Program-made: the position numbers and the translations under genes
Shown here: positions 51,356-59,032 of the stretch, one piece after another
How the letters are laid out: each line of letters begins with the position of its first letter
Position numbering within the stretch: position 1 is the first letter of the stretch
The notes under the pieces: model-generated
Seen by the model: the letters and a program-made list of their open reading frames with translations, nothing else
What the model was told of the DNA's origin: nothing
Databases searched by the model: none
Assembly: GCA_965277615.1 (NCBI GenBank)
Contig: CBDIDG010000004.1
Coordinates: 124,001 to 188,000, forward strand
Length of the DNA: 64,000 nucleotides
Origin: Bog-532 sp965277615
Lineage (GTDB): Bacteria > Actinomycetota > Actinomycetes > Streptosporangiales > Streptosporangiaceae
Reading direction: 5' to 3'

Positions 51356-53290
51356 CTAGCGCGGCTTCTTGTCGCCGGTCTGGCCGGTGGACAGCGCGGC
51401 GACGAAGGCCTCCTGCGGGACCTCGACCCGCCCGATCGTCTTCATCCGGCGCTTGCCCTCCTTCTGCCGCTCCAGCAGCTTGCGCTTGCGGGTGATGTCA
51501 CCGCCGTAGCACTTGGCCAGCACGTCCTTGCGCAGCGCGCGGATGTTTTCGCGGGCGATGATGCGGGCGCCGACCGCGGCCTGGATCGGCACCTCGAACT
51601 GCTGGCGCGGGATCAGCTCCTTGAGCTTGGCCGTCATCGACAGCCCATACTCGCGCGCGTTGTCGGTGTGCACGATCTGGCTAAAGGCGTCGACCGGCTG
51701 GCCCTGGAGCAAGATGTCCACCTTGACCAGGTCGGCCTCCTGCTCGCCGTCCGGCTCGTAGTCGAGCGAGGCGAAGCCGCGGGTCCGCGACTTGAGCTGG
51801 TCGAAGAAGTCGAAGATGATCTCGGCCAGCGGCATCGTGTACCGGATCTCGACCCGGTCCGCGGACAGGTATTCCATCCCGCCGAGGACGCCGCGGCGGC
51901 TCTGGCACAGCTCCATGATCGTGCCGATGTACTCGCTCGGGGAAATGAGCGTGGCCCGCACGATCGGCTCGTAGACCTTGGCGATCTTCCCGCCCACGGC
52001 CTTGCCCTCGGCGTTGGTGGCGTTGCCGGGCAGCGAGGCGCTGGGCGCGCCGAACGGGCCGGGGAAGTCACTCGGGTTGGTCACCCGCAGCTCGACCCCG
52101 GACTCCATCACCACCCGGTAGACGACGTTCGGCGCGGTGGAGATCAGGGCCAGGTCAAACTCCCGCTCCAGCCGCTCCCGGACGATCTCCATGTGCAGCA
52201 GGCCCAGGAAGCCGCAGCGGAAGCCGAAGCCGAGGGCGGTCGACGTCTCCGGCTCGTAGATCAGCGCGGCGTCGTTCAGCCGCAGCTTGTCCAGGGCGTC
52301 GCGCAGGTCCGGGTAGTCGTCCCCGTCCACCGGGTACAGGCCGGAGAACACCATCGGCCGGGGATGATCGTAGCCAGGCAGGGCCTCGGTGGCCGGGTGG
52401 GCCGCGCTGGTGACGGTGTCGCCGACCCGGGCCTGCCGGACATCCTTCACCCCGGTGATCAGGTAGCCGACCTCGCCCACCCCGAGCGCCGCGGACGGCT
52501 GCGGCTCGGGCGAGATCACCCCGACCTCGAGCGTCTCGTGCACGGAGCCGGTGGACATCATCAGGCTGCGCTCGCGCTTGGACAGCCGGCCGTCCACCAC
52601 CCGGACGTAGGTGACCACGCCGCGGTAGGTGTCGTACATCGAGTCGAAGATCATCGCCCGGGCGGGCGCGTCCGGGTCCCCGGTCGGAGCCGGGACCTGG
52701 GCCACGATCTCGTGCAGCAGCTCCTCCACGCCCTGGCCGGTCTTGGCCGAGACCCGCAGCACGTCGCCGGGGTCGCAGCCGATGATGCCGGCCAGTTCCT
52801 CGGCGTAGCGGTCGGGCTGGGCCGCGGGCAGGTCGATCTTGTTCAGCACCGGGATGATCTGCAGATCGGCTTCCAGGGCCATGTACAGGTTGGCCAGCGT
52901 CTGCGCCTCGATGCCCTGGGCCGCGTCGACCAGCAGCACCGCGCCCTCGCAGGCGGCCAGCGACCGGGACACCTCATAGGAGAAGTCGACGTGCCCGGGG
53001 GTGTCGATCAGGTTCAGCACGTAGGGCTGGCCGTCCGGGCCGGTCCACGGCAGCCGGACCGCCTGGCTCTTGATCGTGATGCCGCGTTCCCGCTCGATGT
53101 CCATCCGGTCGAGGTACTGCGCGCGCATGTTGCGGTTCTCGACCACGCCAGTGAGCTGGAGCATGCGGTCGGCCAGCGTGGACTTGCCATGGTCGATGTG
53201 CGCGATGATGCAGAAGTTCCGGAGCACCGAAGGATCGGTGTGCCCGGGTTCAACATCGGTGGCAGCTGACGTCGTAGATGACACAGACAT
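51356..53290 (-). CDS. lepA: Elongation factor 4 (LepA)
   Basis: 644 residues. The GTPase domain has AHIDHGKSTLADRML, DTPGHVDFSYEV and NKIDLP. EF-G-like domains follow, and the LepA C-terminal domain ends in the basic segment CYGGDITRKRKLLERQKEGKRRMK. LepA binds the ribosome and affects initiation or back-translocation. A 20-residue Ser/Thr-rich N-terminus precedes the G domain. Confidence 0.97.
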   Translation of the reverse strand: MSVSSTTSAATDVEPGHTDPSVLRNFCIIAHIDHGKSTLADRMLQLTGVVENRNMRAQYLDRMDIERERGITIKSQAVRLPWTGPDGQPYVLNLIDTPGHVDFSYEVSRSLAACEGAVLLVDAAQGIEAQTLANLYMALEADLQIIPVLNKIDLPAAQPDRYAEELAGIIGCDPGDVLRVSAKTGQGVEELLHEIVAQVPAPTGDPDAPARAMIFDSMYDTYRGVVTYVRVVDGRLSKRERSLMMSTGSVHETLEVGVISPEPQPSAALGVGEVGYLITGVKDVRQARVGDTVTSAAHPATEALPGYDHPRPMVFSGLYPVDGDDYPDLRDALDKLRLNDAALIYEPETSTALGFGFRCGFLGLLHMEIVRERLEREFDLALISTAPNVVYRVVMESGVELRVTNPSDFPGPFGAPSASLPGNATNAEGKAVGGKIAKVYEPIVRATLISPSEYIGTIMELCQSRRGVLGGMEYLSADRVEIRYTMPLAEIIFDFFDQLKSRTRGFASLDYEPDGEQEADLVKVDILLQGQPVDAFSQIVHTDNAREYGLSMTAKLKELIPRQQFEVPIQAAVGARIIARENIRALRKDVLAKCYGGDITRKRKLLERQKEGKRRMKTIGRVEVPQEAFVAALSTGQTGDKKPR

Positions 53291-53400
53291 CCGTTTGAGG
53301 TGAGAAGTTGGGGTGAGCGTGCGTACGGGTCGCGTTCCGTGCGTACGGTCGAGTGCGACGTTCCCTAGCCTATGCGGCCACCATGCCCGGGAGGGTAACC

Positions 53401-54372
53401 ATGCCTCGCAAGCCCGCCGACGTGGTGGGCTTCGTCGTGGCCCGGGTGGCCGCGGCCGCGGCGGCCATCGCGATCGTGTTCGTGGTGGCCGGGTTTTTCC
53501 TGGCCCATCAGGCCAGCGGGCCGGCCGCGAGCTGGGCCACCTCCTCGGGGCACGACGGGTTGTGGCTCGGTCCGGGCAGTGTGGCCGATGTGGCCGGGCG
53601 CAGCCGGCTGGCCACGCGGATCACGGCATCGGGGGTGGCCGACGTGTACGTGCCGGCCGGGCCGGTCAGCGCCTCGGGCGAAGTGACCTCGCTGCCGGGG
53701 ACGGCCTCCTTTGTGGCTTGGTTCCGGAGCACGTTCCCGCACGTGCAGGTGTGCGCCTGGTTGACCGGGACCGTGGGCCGCGGTCACCTCGACCTGGACG
53801 ATGGCGCCACGCGGCAGGCCCTGGTGGCCAGCGCCCGGTCGCTATTGCGCGCCGGTTTCACCGGGATCAGCTACGACCTGGCCCCGGTGGCCAGCGGTGA
53901 CGCCGGGCTGCTGGCGGTGCTGGACCAGACCCGGGCGCTGCACCCGGCCGTGCTGTCGGTCGACACCCCCAAGCTGGAGCCGCTGACCGGGATGGGCCTG
54001 TCCGCCGCGCTGATCATGCGTCACCCGGTGTTCTGGACGTCGGCCTACCTGGGCCAGGTGGCCAGCCGGGTCAGCCAGGTCGCGGTGCTGAGCTTCGACA
54101 CCGGGATGCCGCTGTCCTCCTGGTACAGCGGGTACGTGAAGCGCGAGACATCGGTGGCGCTGCACGCCGTCCCGGCCAGCGTCGGCCTGGTCATCGCCGC
54201 GCCCGCCAACGGGGGCAGCGACGAATCGGTGGCCGCCACCATTCACGGGGCCCGGGTGGCGCTGACCGCGACCGGCCGGCGGCAGGCGTTGTTCGGCGTC
54301 GGCCTGTACACCGCGGGCACCGCCACCGCCTCGGACTGGGCCGCGTATCAAGCTGATTGGGTGCACGGCTGA
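53401..54372 (+). CDS. Membrane-anchored protein of unknown function, TIM-barrel-like
   Basis: 323 residues from an ATG with a strong GGGAGGGTAA site. One N-terminal helix (VVARVAAAAAAIAIVFVVAGFFL) anchors an exported domain. Alternating strands and helices (VQVCAWLTG, GFTGISYDLAPVASGD, AVLSVDTPKLEPL, VSQVAVLSFDTGMPLSSWYS, VGLVIAAPANGG, LFGVGLYTAG) read like a (beta/alpha)8 barrel of the glycoside-hydrolase-like kind. SYDLAP and SFDTG could supply acidic residues, but I recognise no catalytic signature. I cannot assign a family. The 3' end runs into a tandem repeat. Confidence 0.7.
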   Translation: MPRKPADVVGFVVARVAAAAAAIAIVFVVAGFFLAHQASGPAASWATSSGHDGLWLGPGSVADVAGRSRLATRITASGVADVYVPAGPVSASGEVTSLPGTASFVAWFRSTFPHVQVCAWLTGTVGRGHLDLDDGATRQALVASARSLLRAGFTGISYDLAPVASGDAGLLAVLDQTRALHPAVLSVDTPKLEPLTGMGLSAALIMRHPVFWTSAYLGQVASRVSQVAVLSFDTGMPLSSWYSGYVKRETSVALHAVPASVGLVIAAPANGGSDESVAATIHGARVALTATGRRQALFGVGLYTAGTATASDWAAYQADWVHG

Positions 54373-54483
54373 GTGGGGCCCGGCTGAGTGGGCCTGGGGG
54401 CTCGGCTGAGTGGGCCCGGCTGGGTGCGATCGGGGCCCGGCTGAGTGGGCCCGGCTGGGTGCGATCGGGGCTCGGCTGAGTGT
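54364..54483. repeat. Complex tandem repeat spanning the stop of the 53.4-kb gene
   Basis: The core CGGCTGAGTGGG recurs at about 54366, 54382, 54403, 54438 and 54473 with CGGCTGGGTGCGATCGG variants between, giving a higher-order unit of about 33 bases repeated twice near 54411-54480. The first core contains the TGA stop of the upstream gene. The array fills the gap to the DinB gene. Confidence 0.88.
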
Positions 54484-54497
54484 GATTGGCTGCGCAG

Positions 54498-55019
54498 ATG
54501 AACGACTGGACCGTTCCGCCCGTGGCGCGGATTGATCAACCGGTGACCGTGGACGAGCGGGCCACGCTGGAGGGACTACTCGAGTGGCACCGGGTCACGT
54601 TCGTGTGGAAGTGCGCTGGGCTGACCGGCGAGCAGCTGGCCCTGCGGCCGGTGCCTGCGTCCAGCCTGTCCCTGCTCGGGCTGATCCGGCACCTGACCGA
54701 CGCCGAGCGGGCCTGGTTCCGGCGCCGGATCGGCGGCCTGGCCCTGCCGGAGGCATACGCCCGCCCGGACCAGCCTGAGGCGGCGTTCGAGGAGGGCGAC
54801 CCCGGGTCGGCCGAGGCGGACCTGGCCCGGCTCGCCGCGGAGTGGGAGCTGTGCCGGCAGGCGGCGGCCGGGGTGCCACTGGAGGCCACGTTCGAGCACG
54901 AGAGCGGGGGCACGCTGTCGGTGCGCTGGGTGTACGGCCACATGATCGCCGAATACGCCCGGCACCTCGGGCACGCCGACCTGATCCGGGAATCCATCGA
55001 CGGCGTCACCGGGGAGTGA
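54498..55019 (+). CDS. DinB/DUF664 family protein
   Basis: 173 residues from the ATG giving MNDWTVPPVARIDQP. The four-helix DinB fold has LEWHRVTFVWKCAGLTGEQL, SLLGLIRHLTDAERAWF (metal-binding His) and VRWVYGHMIAEYARHLGHADLIRE with the paired His residues. Actinobacterial DUF664 members are related to mycothiol-dependent enzymes, but the substrate is unknown. The ATG is preceded by GGCTGCGCAG, a weak site. Confidence 0.87.
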   Translation: MNDWTVPPVARIDQPVTVDERATLEGLLEWHRVTFVWKCAGLTGEQLALRPVPASSLSLLGLIRHLTDAERAWFRRRIGGLALPEAYARPDQPEAAFEEGDPGSAEADLARLAAEWELCRQAAAGVPLEATFEHESGGTLSVRWVYGHMIAEYARHLGHADLIRESIDGVTGE

Positions 55020-55160
55020 CCGGGGCGGCTACACTGGGATGGTCGTGGGGCGCCTGTCGTGGCGCCCGGTTTGAGAACCGGCGGCGATCTCGGATATCCT
55101 TCGACGTCGCCTGAACGACTGCAGGCACGACCCCAAGCAAATTTTGAGCGAGGCTTTCGC

Positions 55161-55430
55161 GTGGCGAACATCAAGAGCCAGATCAAGCGCAACAAGCAGA
55201 ACGAAGTGCGCCGTCAGCGCAACAAGGCGGTCAAGTCCGCCCTGAAGACGCGCGTGCGCCACTTCCACCAGGCGGCGGAGTCCGGTGACGTGGACGCGGC
55301 CACCGAGGCTATGCGCGTTGCTTGCCGTGAGCTGGACAAGGCGGCCAGCAAGGGCGTCATCCACAAGAACCAGGCGGCCAACCGCAAGTCTGCTATCACC
55401 CAGCAGGCGGCGGAGCTCGCGGCCAAGTAA
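55161..55430 (+). CDS. rpsT: 30S ribosomal protein S20
   Basis: 89 residues from a GTG: VANIKSQIKRNKQNEVRRQR is the canonical S20 start and KGVIHKNQAANRKSAITQQ the canonical end. It is entirely helical and very basic, binding 16S rRNA early in assembly. GCGAGG lies eight bases before the start. The longer frame upstream is not family-like. A terminator follows at once. The convergent neighbour holA is a common partner of rpsT. Confidence 0.97.
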   Translation: MANIKSQIKRNKQNEVRRQRNKAVKSALKTRVRHFHQAAESGDVDAATEAMRVACRELDKAASKGVIHKNQAANRKSAITQQAAELAAK

Positions 55431-55460
55431 GGCCTTCGGGCCCGCCGGGCCCTGAGCGCG

Positions 55461-55491
55461 AAACCGGGTGCGGACGCCGCATCCGGTTTTT
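55461..55491 (+). terminator. Rho-independent terminator of rpsT
   Basis: AAACCGGGTGCGG pairs with CCGCATCCGGTTT (13 pairs, one G-U) around ACG and runs into TTTTT. It lies 30 bases after the rpsT stop. Confidence 0.9.
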
Positions 55492-55562
55492 ACGCGTCTT
55501 GGGCCGGCGGCTTCCTGTTCCTGCGGGGTTCCCGCTTCCGGGCTCCCCCGCCCCAGGTAGGC

Positions 55563-55604
55563 AATGGCGCATGGCCCACACCCGGGTGTGGGCCATGCGC
55601 CATT
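55563..55604. repeat. 42-base perfect palindrome
   Basis: Arms 55563-55583 (AATGGCGCATGGCCCACACC plus C) and 55584-55604 are exact reverse complements with no spacer. As RNA it forms a 19- to 21-pair hairpin in either direction. It lies 130 bases past rpsT, beyond that gene's own terminator, and may act as the holA-side terminator or as a protein-binding site. Confidence 0.92.
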
Positions 55605-55697
55605 CTGCACATAGTGACCCGAGGCGGGAGGGGCTGGCGGGGCCAGCAGGGAGCGCGGGGGTACCGTGGGCGCGCCGTTTCGCTGCGCTGGACAACC

Positions 55698-55719
55698 CGC
55701 CCGATGGCGCCATCGGGCG
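55698..55719. repeat. 22-base perfect palindrome, with a partial copy at 55737-55750
   Basis: CGCCCGATGGC and GCCATCGGGCG are exact reverse complements with no spacer. The right half recurs as GGCGCCATCGGGTGCG 20 bases further on. It is about 100 bases beyond the 3' end of the leftward holA gene and could terminate it. Confidence 0.85.
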
Positions 55720-55816
55720 TGCTGGGACCCACCCAAAGGCGCCATCGGGTGCGTAGGACCAGACGCGCTGAGGTACCCGTGGGGCGGGTGTGACGGCTGG
55801 GAACGCGGGAGGGCGG

Positions 55817-56791
55817 TCAGGTGCGGCAGGCGACTATTTTGCGGATGGCGCGCTCGAGGGCGTAGTCGGCGCTGGCGGCCTCGCCCTTGATCTGCATGTC
55901 GGCCTCGGCCACGACCTGGAGGGCCTGGGCGACGCCGTCGGGCGCCCAGCCGCGCAGTTGCTGGCGGACCCGGTCGACCTTCCACGGGGGGGCGCCCACC
56001 TCGGCGGCAAGGGCGGCGCTGTTCTTGCCGCGCGGGGCGGCGCCGACCCGGCCCAGCAGCCGGATGCCCGAGGCCAGTGCGCTGGTGATGAGGACCGGCG
56101 GTACCCCGGTGGACAGGGCCCAGCGCAGTTGCTCCAGCGCGTCGGTCAGCCGGCCTTCCACGGCCCGGTCCGAGACCGAGAACCCGCTGGCCTCGGCCCG
56201 GCCGTGGTAGTAGCGGGCCACGGCGGCCTCGCCGATCGGGCCGTCCACGTCGGCGGCGAGCTGGCTGGCGGCGGCGGCGAGCTCGCGCAGGTCCGAGCCG
56301 ACCGCGTCCAGCAGCGCCCGCAGGCCGGCCTCGTCGGCCACCTTGCCGGCCCGGCGGAACTCACCCCGGGTGAAGTCGAGCTTGTCGGAGAAGCGGGTGA
56401 CCTTCGGGCACTCGGTCACCGCGACGGTCCCGGAGGCCTTCTTCAGCGCCGTGAGCAGGGCCTTGCCCTTGCCGCCGCCCGCGTGGGTGAGGATCAGCAC
56501 CACGTCGGGGGCCGGGTCGGCCGCGTACCGGACGATCTCGTCGGCGACGTCCTTGCCCGCATCCTGCGCGGCCCGGATCACGACCACACCGCCGCCGCCG
56601 AACAGCGACGGAGAGGTCAGCGAGGCCAGCTCGCCGACGGCCAGGCCACCCCCGGCCACGTCGTGCACGTCGCCACCCGCAGCCGGGTCGGCGGCCGAGG
56701 ATTCCCGGGCCGCGGCCAGCAGCGCGGAGACGGAGCGTTCGACGAGCAGCTCTTCCTCGCCGACGATGAGATTGACCGGAGCAGGGGGCAC
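55817..56791 (-). CDS. holA: DNA polymerase III delta subunit
   Basis: 324 residues from a GTG 21 bases after the hutI stop. PAPVNLIVGEEELLVERSVSALL is the usual start of HolA. GGGGVVVIRAAQDAG and DVVLILTHAGGGKGKALL are the nucleotide-binding-fold strands (degenerate in delta), and the C-terminal collar has DALEQLRWALSTGVPPVLITSAL. Delta opens the beta clamp during loading. A frame reaching 57031 overlaps hutI and is Arg-rich, so it is not used. Confidence 0.93.
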   Translation of the reverse strand: MPPAPVNLIVGEEELLVERSVSALLAAARESSAADPAAGGDVHDVAGGGLAVGELASLTSPSLFGGGGVVVIRAAQDAGKDVADEIVRYAADPAPDVVLILTHAGGGKGKALLTALKKASGTVAVTECPKVTRFSDKLDFTRGEFRRAGKVADEAGLRALLDAVGSDLRELAAAASQLAADVDGPIGEAAVARYYHGRAEASGFSVSDRAVEGRLTDALEQLRWALSTGVPPVLITSALASGIRLLGRVGAAPRGKNSAALAAEVGAPPWKVDRVRQQLRGWAPDGVAQALQVVAEADMQIKGEAASADYALERAIRKIVACRT

Positions 56792-56811
56792 GCTGGGCAG
56801 GATATAGCGGC

Positions 56812-58050
56812 TCAGACGTTGCCGGGCATGACCGGCTCGCCGCCGCGCCAGATGCGGTACGGCTTGAGGCCGTAGCCCCAGACGAACGCGCCCTCGTGGT
56901 CGGCGTCCCACTGCACGATGTCGGCGTAGCGGCCGCGGGCCATCGCGCCGCGGTCCGGAGCGCGCAGGGCGTGGGCGCCGCCGATCGTGGCCGCCCGCAG
57001 CGCCTCGGTCACGCTCATCCCGAAGTGCCACACGGCCAGCGAGACGACCAGGGCCATCGAGGTGATGCCGTTGCCGCCCGGGGTGTGGTCCGACCCGAGC
57101 GCGACGGCCACGCCCTTGTCCAGCAGGGCCCGCACCGGCGGCGCACCGTGGGTCTGCAGCGAGGTCGCCGGGCAGACCACCGCGGCCACCCCGGCCCGGG
57201 CCAGCGCGGCCACGTCATCGTCGTCGGCCTCGTGCAGCATGTCGGCCGAGGCGCAGCCGATCTCGGCCGCCAGCCGGGCGGCGCCAATGCGCGACTGCCC
57301 GCAGGCGTGGATGCGGGGCAGCAGCCCGGAGCGGCGGCCCGCGCTCAGGATCCAGCGGGCCTCGGCCTCGGTGAACCGGCCATCCTCGCAGTAGACGTCG
57401 ACACTGTCGGCGCCGGCCGCGGCCGCGTCCGGGCACCAGGAGCTGACCGCGTCGATGTAGTCGGCCCGGCGGCCGAAGTATTCCGGCGGCACCGAGTGCG
57501 CGGCCAGGAACGTCACGTGCATCCGCGGCATGCCCGGCTCGCTCTCCAGCGAGCGCAGCATCCGCACGTCGGCCAGCTCGCCGTCGCGGGTCAGGTGATA
57601 GCCGGTCTTGGCCTCGACCGTGGTGGTGCCGGACATCAGCCAGCCGTTGAGGCGCTCGCGGACGCCGTTGCACAGGGTCCAGGGGTCGGTGCCCCGGGTC
57701 ACGGTGACGGTGGAGGAGATGCCGCCGCCCGCCGCGTTGATCTCGGCCGCGGTGGAGCCGCCGGACAGCATGGTCAGCTCGGCCCAGCGGTTGCCCGCGT
57801 ACACGGGATGACTGTGCGCGTCGATGAGCCCGGGCGTGACCAGCCCGCCGCCCAGGTTCTCCACGTGATCGACATCGACGATGTCGTCAACCACCCCGGG
57901 GACGCGTTGAGGCAACTCGGCCGCGGGGCCGACCCAGGCGATCCGCTCATCCTTGGTCAGGATGGCGGCGTTGCTCAGGATCTCAGACCCCGTCCACAGG
58001 CGACCGATGTTGGTCATCAAACGGACAGTCAACGGTAAACCCCTACACAT
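56812..58050 (-). CDS. hutI: Imidazolonepropionase-like amidohydrolase
   Basis: About 412 residues. The metal site reads VTPGLIDAHSHPVYAGNRWAEL, then HVTFLAAHSVP, IHACGQSRIGAARLAAEIG and ALGSDHTPGG. SGTTTVEAKTGYHLT and the C-terminal barrel-closing GGAHALRAPDRGAMARGRYADIVQWD fit HutI, which opens the imidazolone ring in histidine breakdown. Other hut genes are absent, so it may serve another cyclic amide. The start is uncertain: ATG at 58050, TTG at 58032 behind AGGGGT, or ATG at 58017 (MTNIGRLWTG). It lies directly upstream of holA on the same strand. Confidence 0.8.
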   Translation of the reverse strand: MCRGLPLTVRLMTNIGRLWTGSEILSNAAILTKDERIAWVGPAAELPQRVPGVVDDIVDVDHVENLGGGLVTPGLIDAHSHPVYAGNRWAELTMLSGGSTAAEINAAGGGISSTVTVTRGTDPWTLCNGVRERLNGWLMSGTTTVEAKTGYHLTRDGELADVRMLRSLESEPGMPRMHVTFLAAHSVPPEYFGRRADYIDAVSSWCPDAAAAGADSVDVYCEDGRFTEAEARWILSAGRRSGLLPRIHACGQSRIGAARLAAEIGCASADMLHEADDDDVAALARAGVAAVVCPATSLQTHGAPPVRALLDKGVAVALGSDHTPGGNGITSMALVVSLAVWHFGMSVTEALRAATIGGAHALRAPDRGAMARGRYADIVQWDADHEGAFVWGYGLKPYRIWRGGEPVMPGNV

Positions 58051-59032
58051 CGGGAACCAGGGGTGATGGTTCCGCTCGTCATCGGCGGTCACCTGCCATG
58101 AGTCGTACGTGACCTGGCGAGTAGCCGGTACGTACACCTGGACGCGGATCGCGCGCGCCTACGTTACAAGGCTTCACGCGCGCATGCGCGCACCAACATA
58201 TCGATTCCGTTACCGTATTGCACCCCAAGGACCTCGTACAAGGCTTTTGGCAAAACACAGGCCTTTCTTGGCGCACCGCGTGGTTCGGCCTCTGACGCCC
58301 GGCCCGGGAGCGCCCTCCAGGACCGTTTCCAGCCCGTTTCGGGACGGCATCACGACCGCTCCGTTGCTGGATAACGGCGGTGCACTGCATCGGCACTTGC
58401 AGGTGCACATGCAGCGAGCAATCCCACGAGCCAGGTGGTGAGACCACCCCGCGATCCGCCTATCACGCACGGCGAGCACGCACGACGAACAATACTCTTT
58501 ATCAAGCTGAAATAAGGCAGAATCGCCTGATTGCCCGATGACGGCCGAAGATCGCTTTACCGGCGGTAGCGGAAAGCACGAGATCGTCCGGAAGAAAGCG
58601 ACAAATTCGCCCTCAGTGGTGTTCCTGATGTTCATCTACAGATCACGGAACGAATTATTAGCCGTTCTCATCCGCTTTGGCCGAGCCGGTTATCCTCACA
58701 ATGAGTGACGATAGCCGCGATCGATTTGCCGGGCCGGAACGGCATCAACGCACGTTAACGTACCGTAAACAGCGACAGAAGAGTCGCGGTGGATGCACTC
58801 GGCCGCTAGCCACGATGCGTGACCGATACGCGGCCGGGACTCGTGCGGGCGGCCCGGCGGGACGGCCGGGCCAGACCGCGGGCGCTGCGCTCGTGCGGTG
58901 ACACCATTCCCAGCTGCACCACGGATCACCGGCCGGAGCGGAAAGCCGACCGCCTTTTGCCGCAACACAACCGGCGCGATGGACCGTGGTCCATCGCGCC
59001 GGCCTTGTTCGATATTGAGTAACGGCTGACCG
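58051..59032. other. 982-base region without a recognisable gene
   Basis: This is the longest gap in the window and its composition is more even than elsewhere. It includes a palindrome GCGCGCATGCGCGC near 58177-58190, T/A-rich pieces at 58490-58510 and 58640-58670, and a hairpin terminator at 58971-59002 that belongs to hflX. Short frames here (for example 58109-58441) have no ribosome site and no familiar sequence. Promoters for hutI should lie at the left end. Confidence 0.5.
58971..59002 (-). terminator. Hairpin terminator of hflX
   Basis: A perfect 15-base-pair stem (58971-58985 with 58988-59002, arm CCGGCGCGATGGACC) with a GT loop. On the minus strand TTGTGTTG follows. It starts 31 bases past the hflX stop. 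Confidence 0.85.

Larger units (their letters stand above)
55492..55816. other. 325-base convergent spacer rich in perfect palindromes
   Basis: Between rpsT and holA (convergent). It holds a 42-base perfect palindrome (55563-55604), a 22-base perfect palindrome (55698-55719) and a related half (GGCGCCATCGGG) near 55739. The shared core is (A/G)TGGCGC or its complement. No gene is seen. Confidence 0.6.

Noticed and set aside
58109..58441. A 110-codon plus-strand frame in the long gap
   Set aside because: No ribosome site, no known motif, and Arg-rich composition expected by chance; not listed as a gene.
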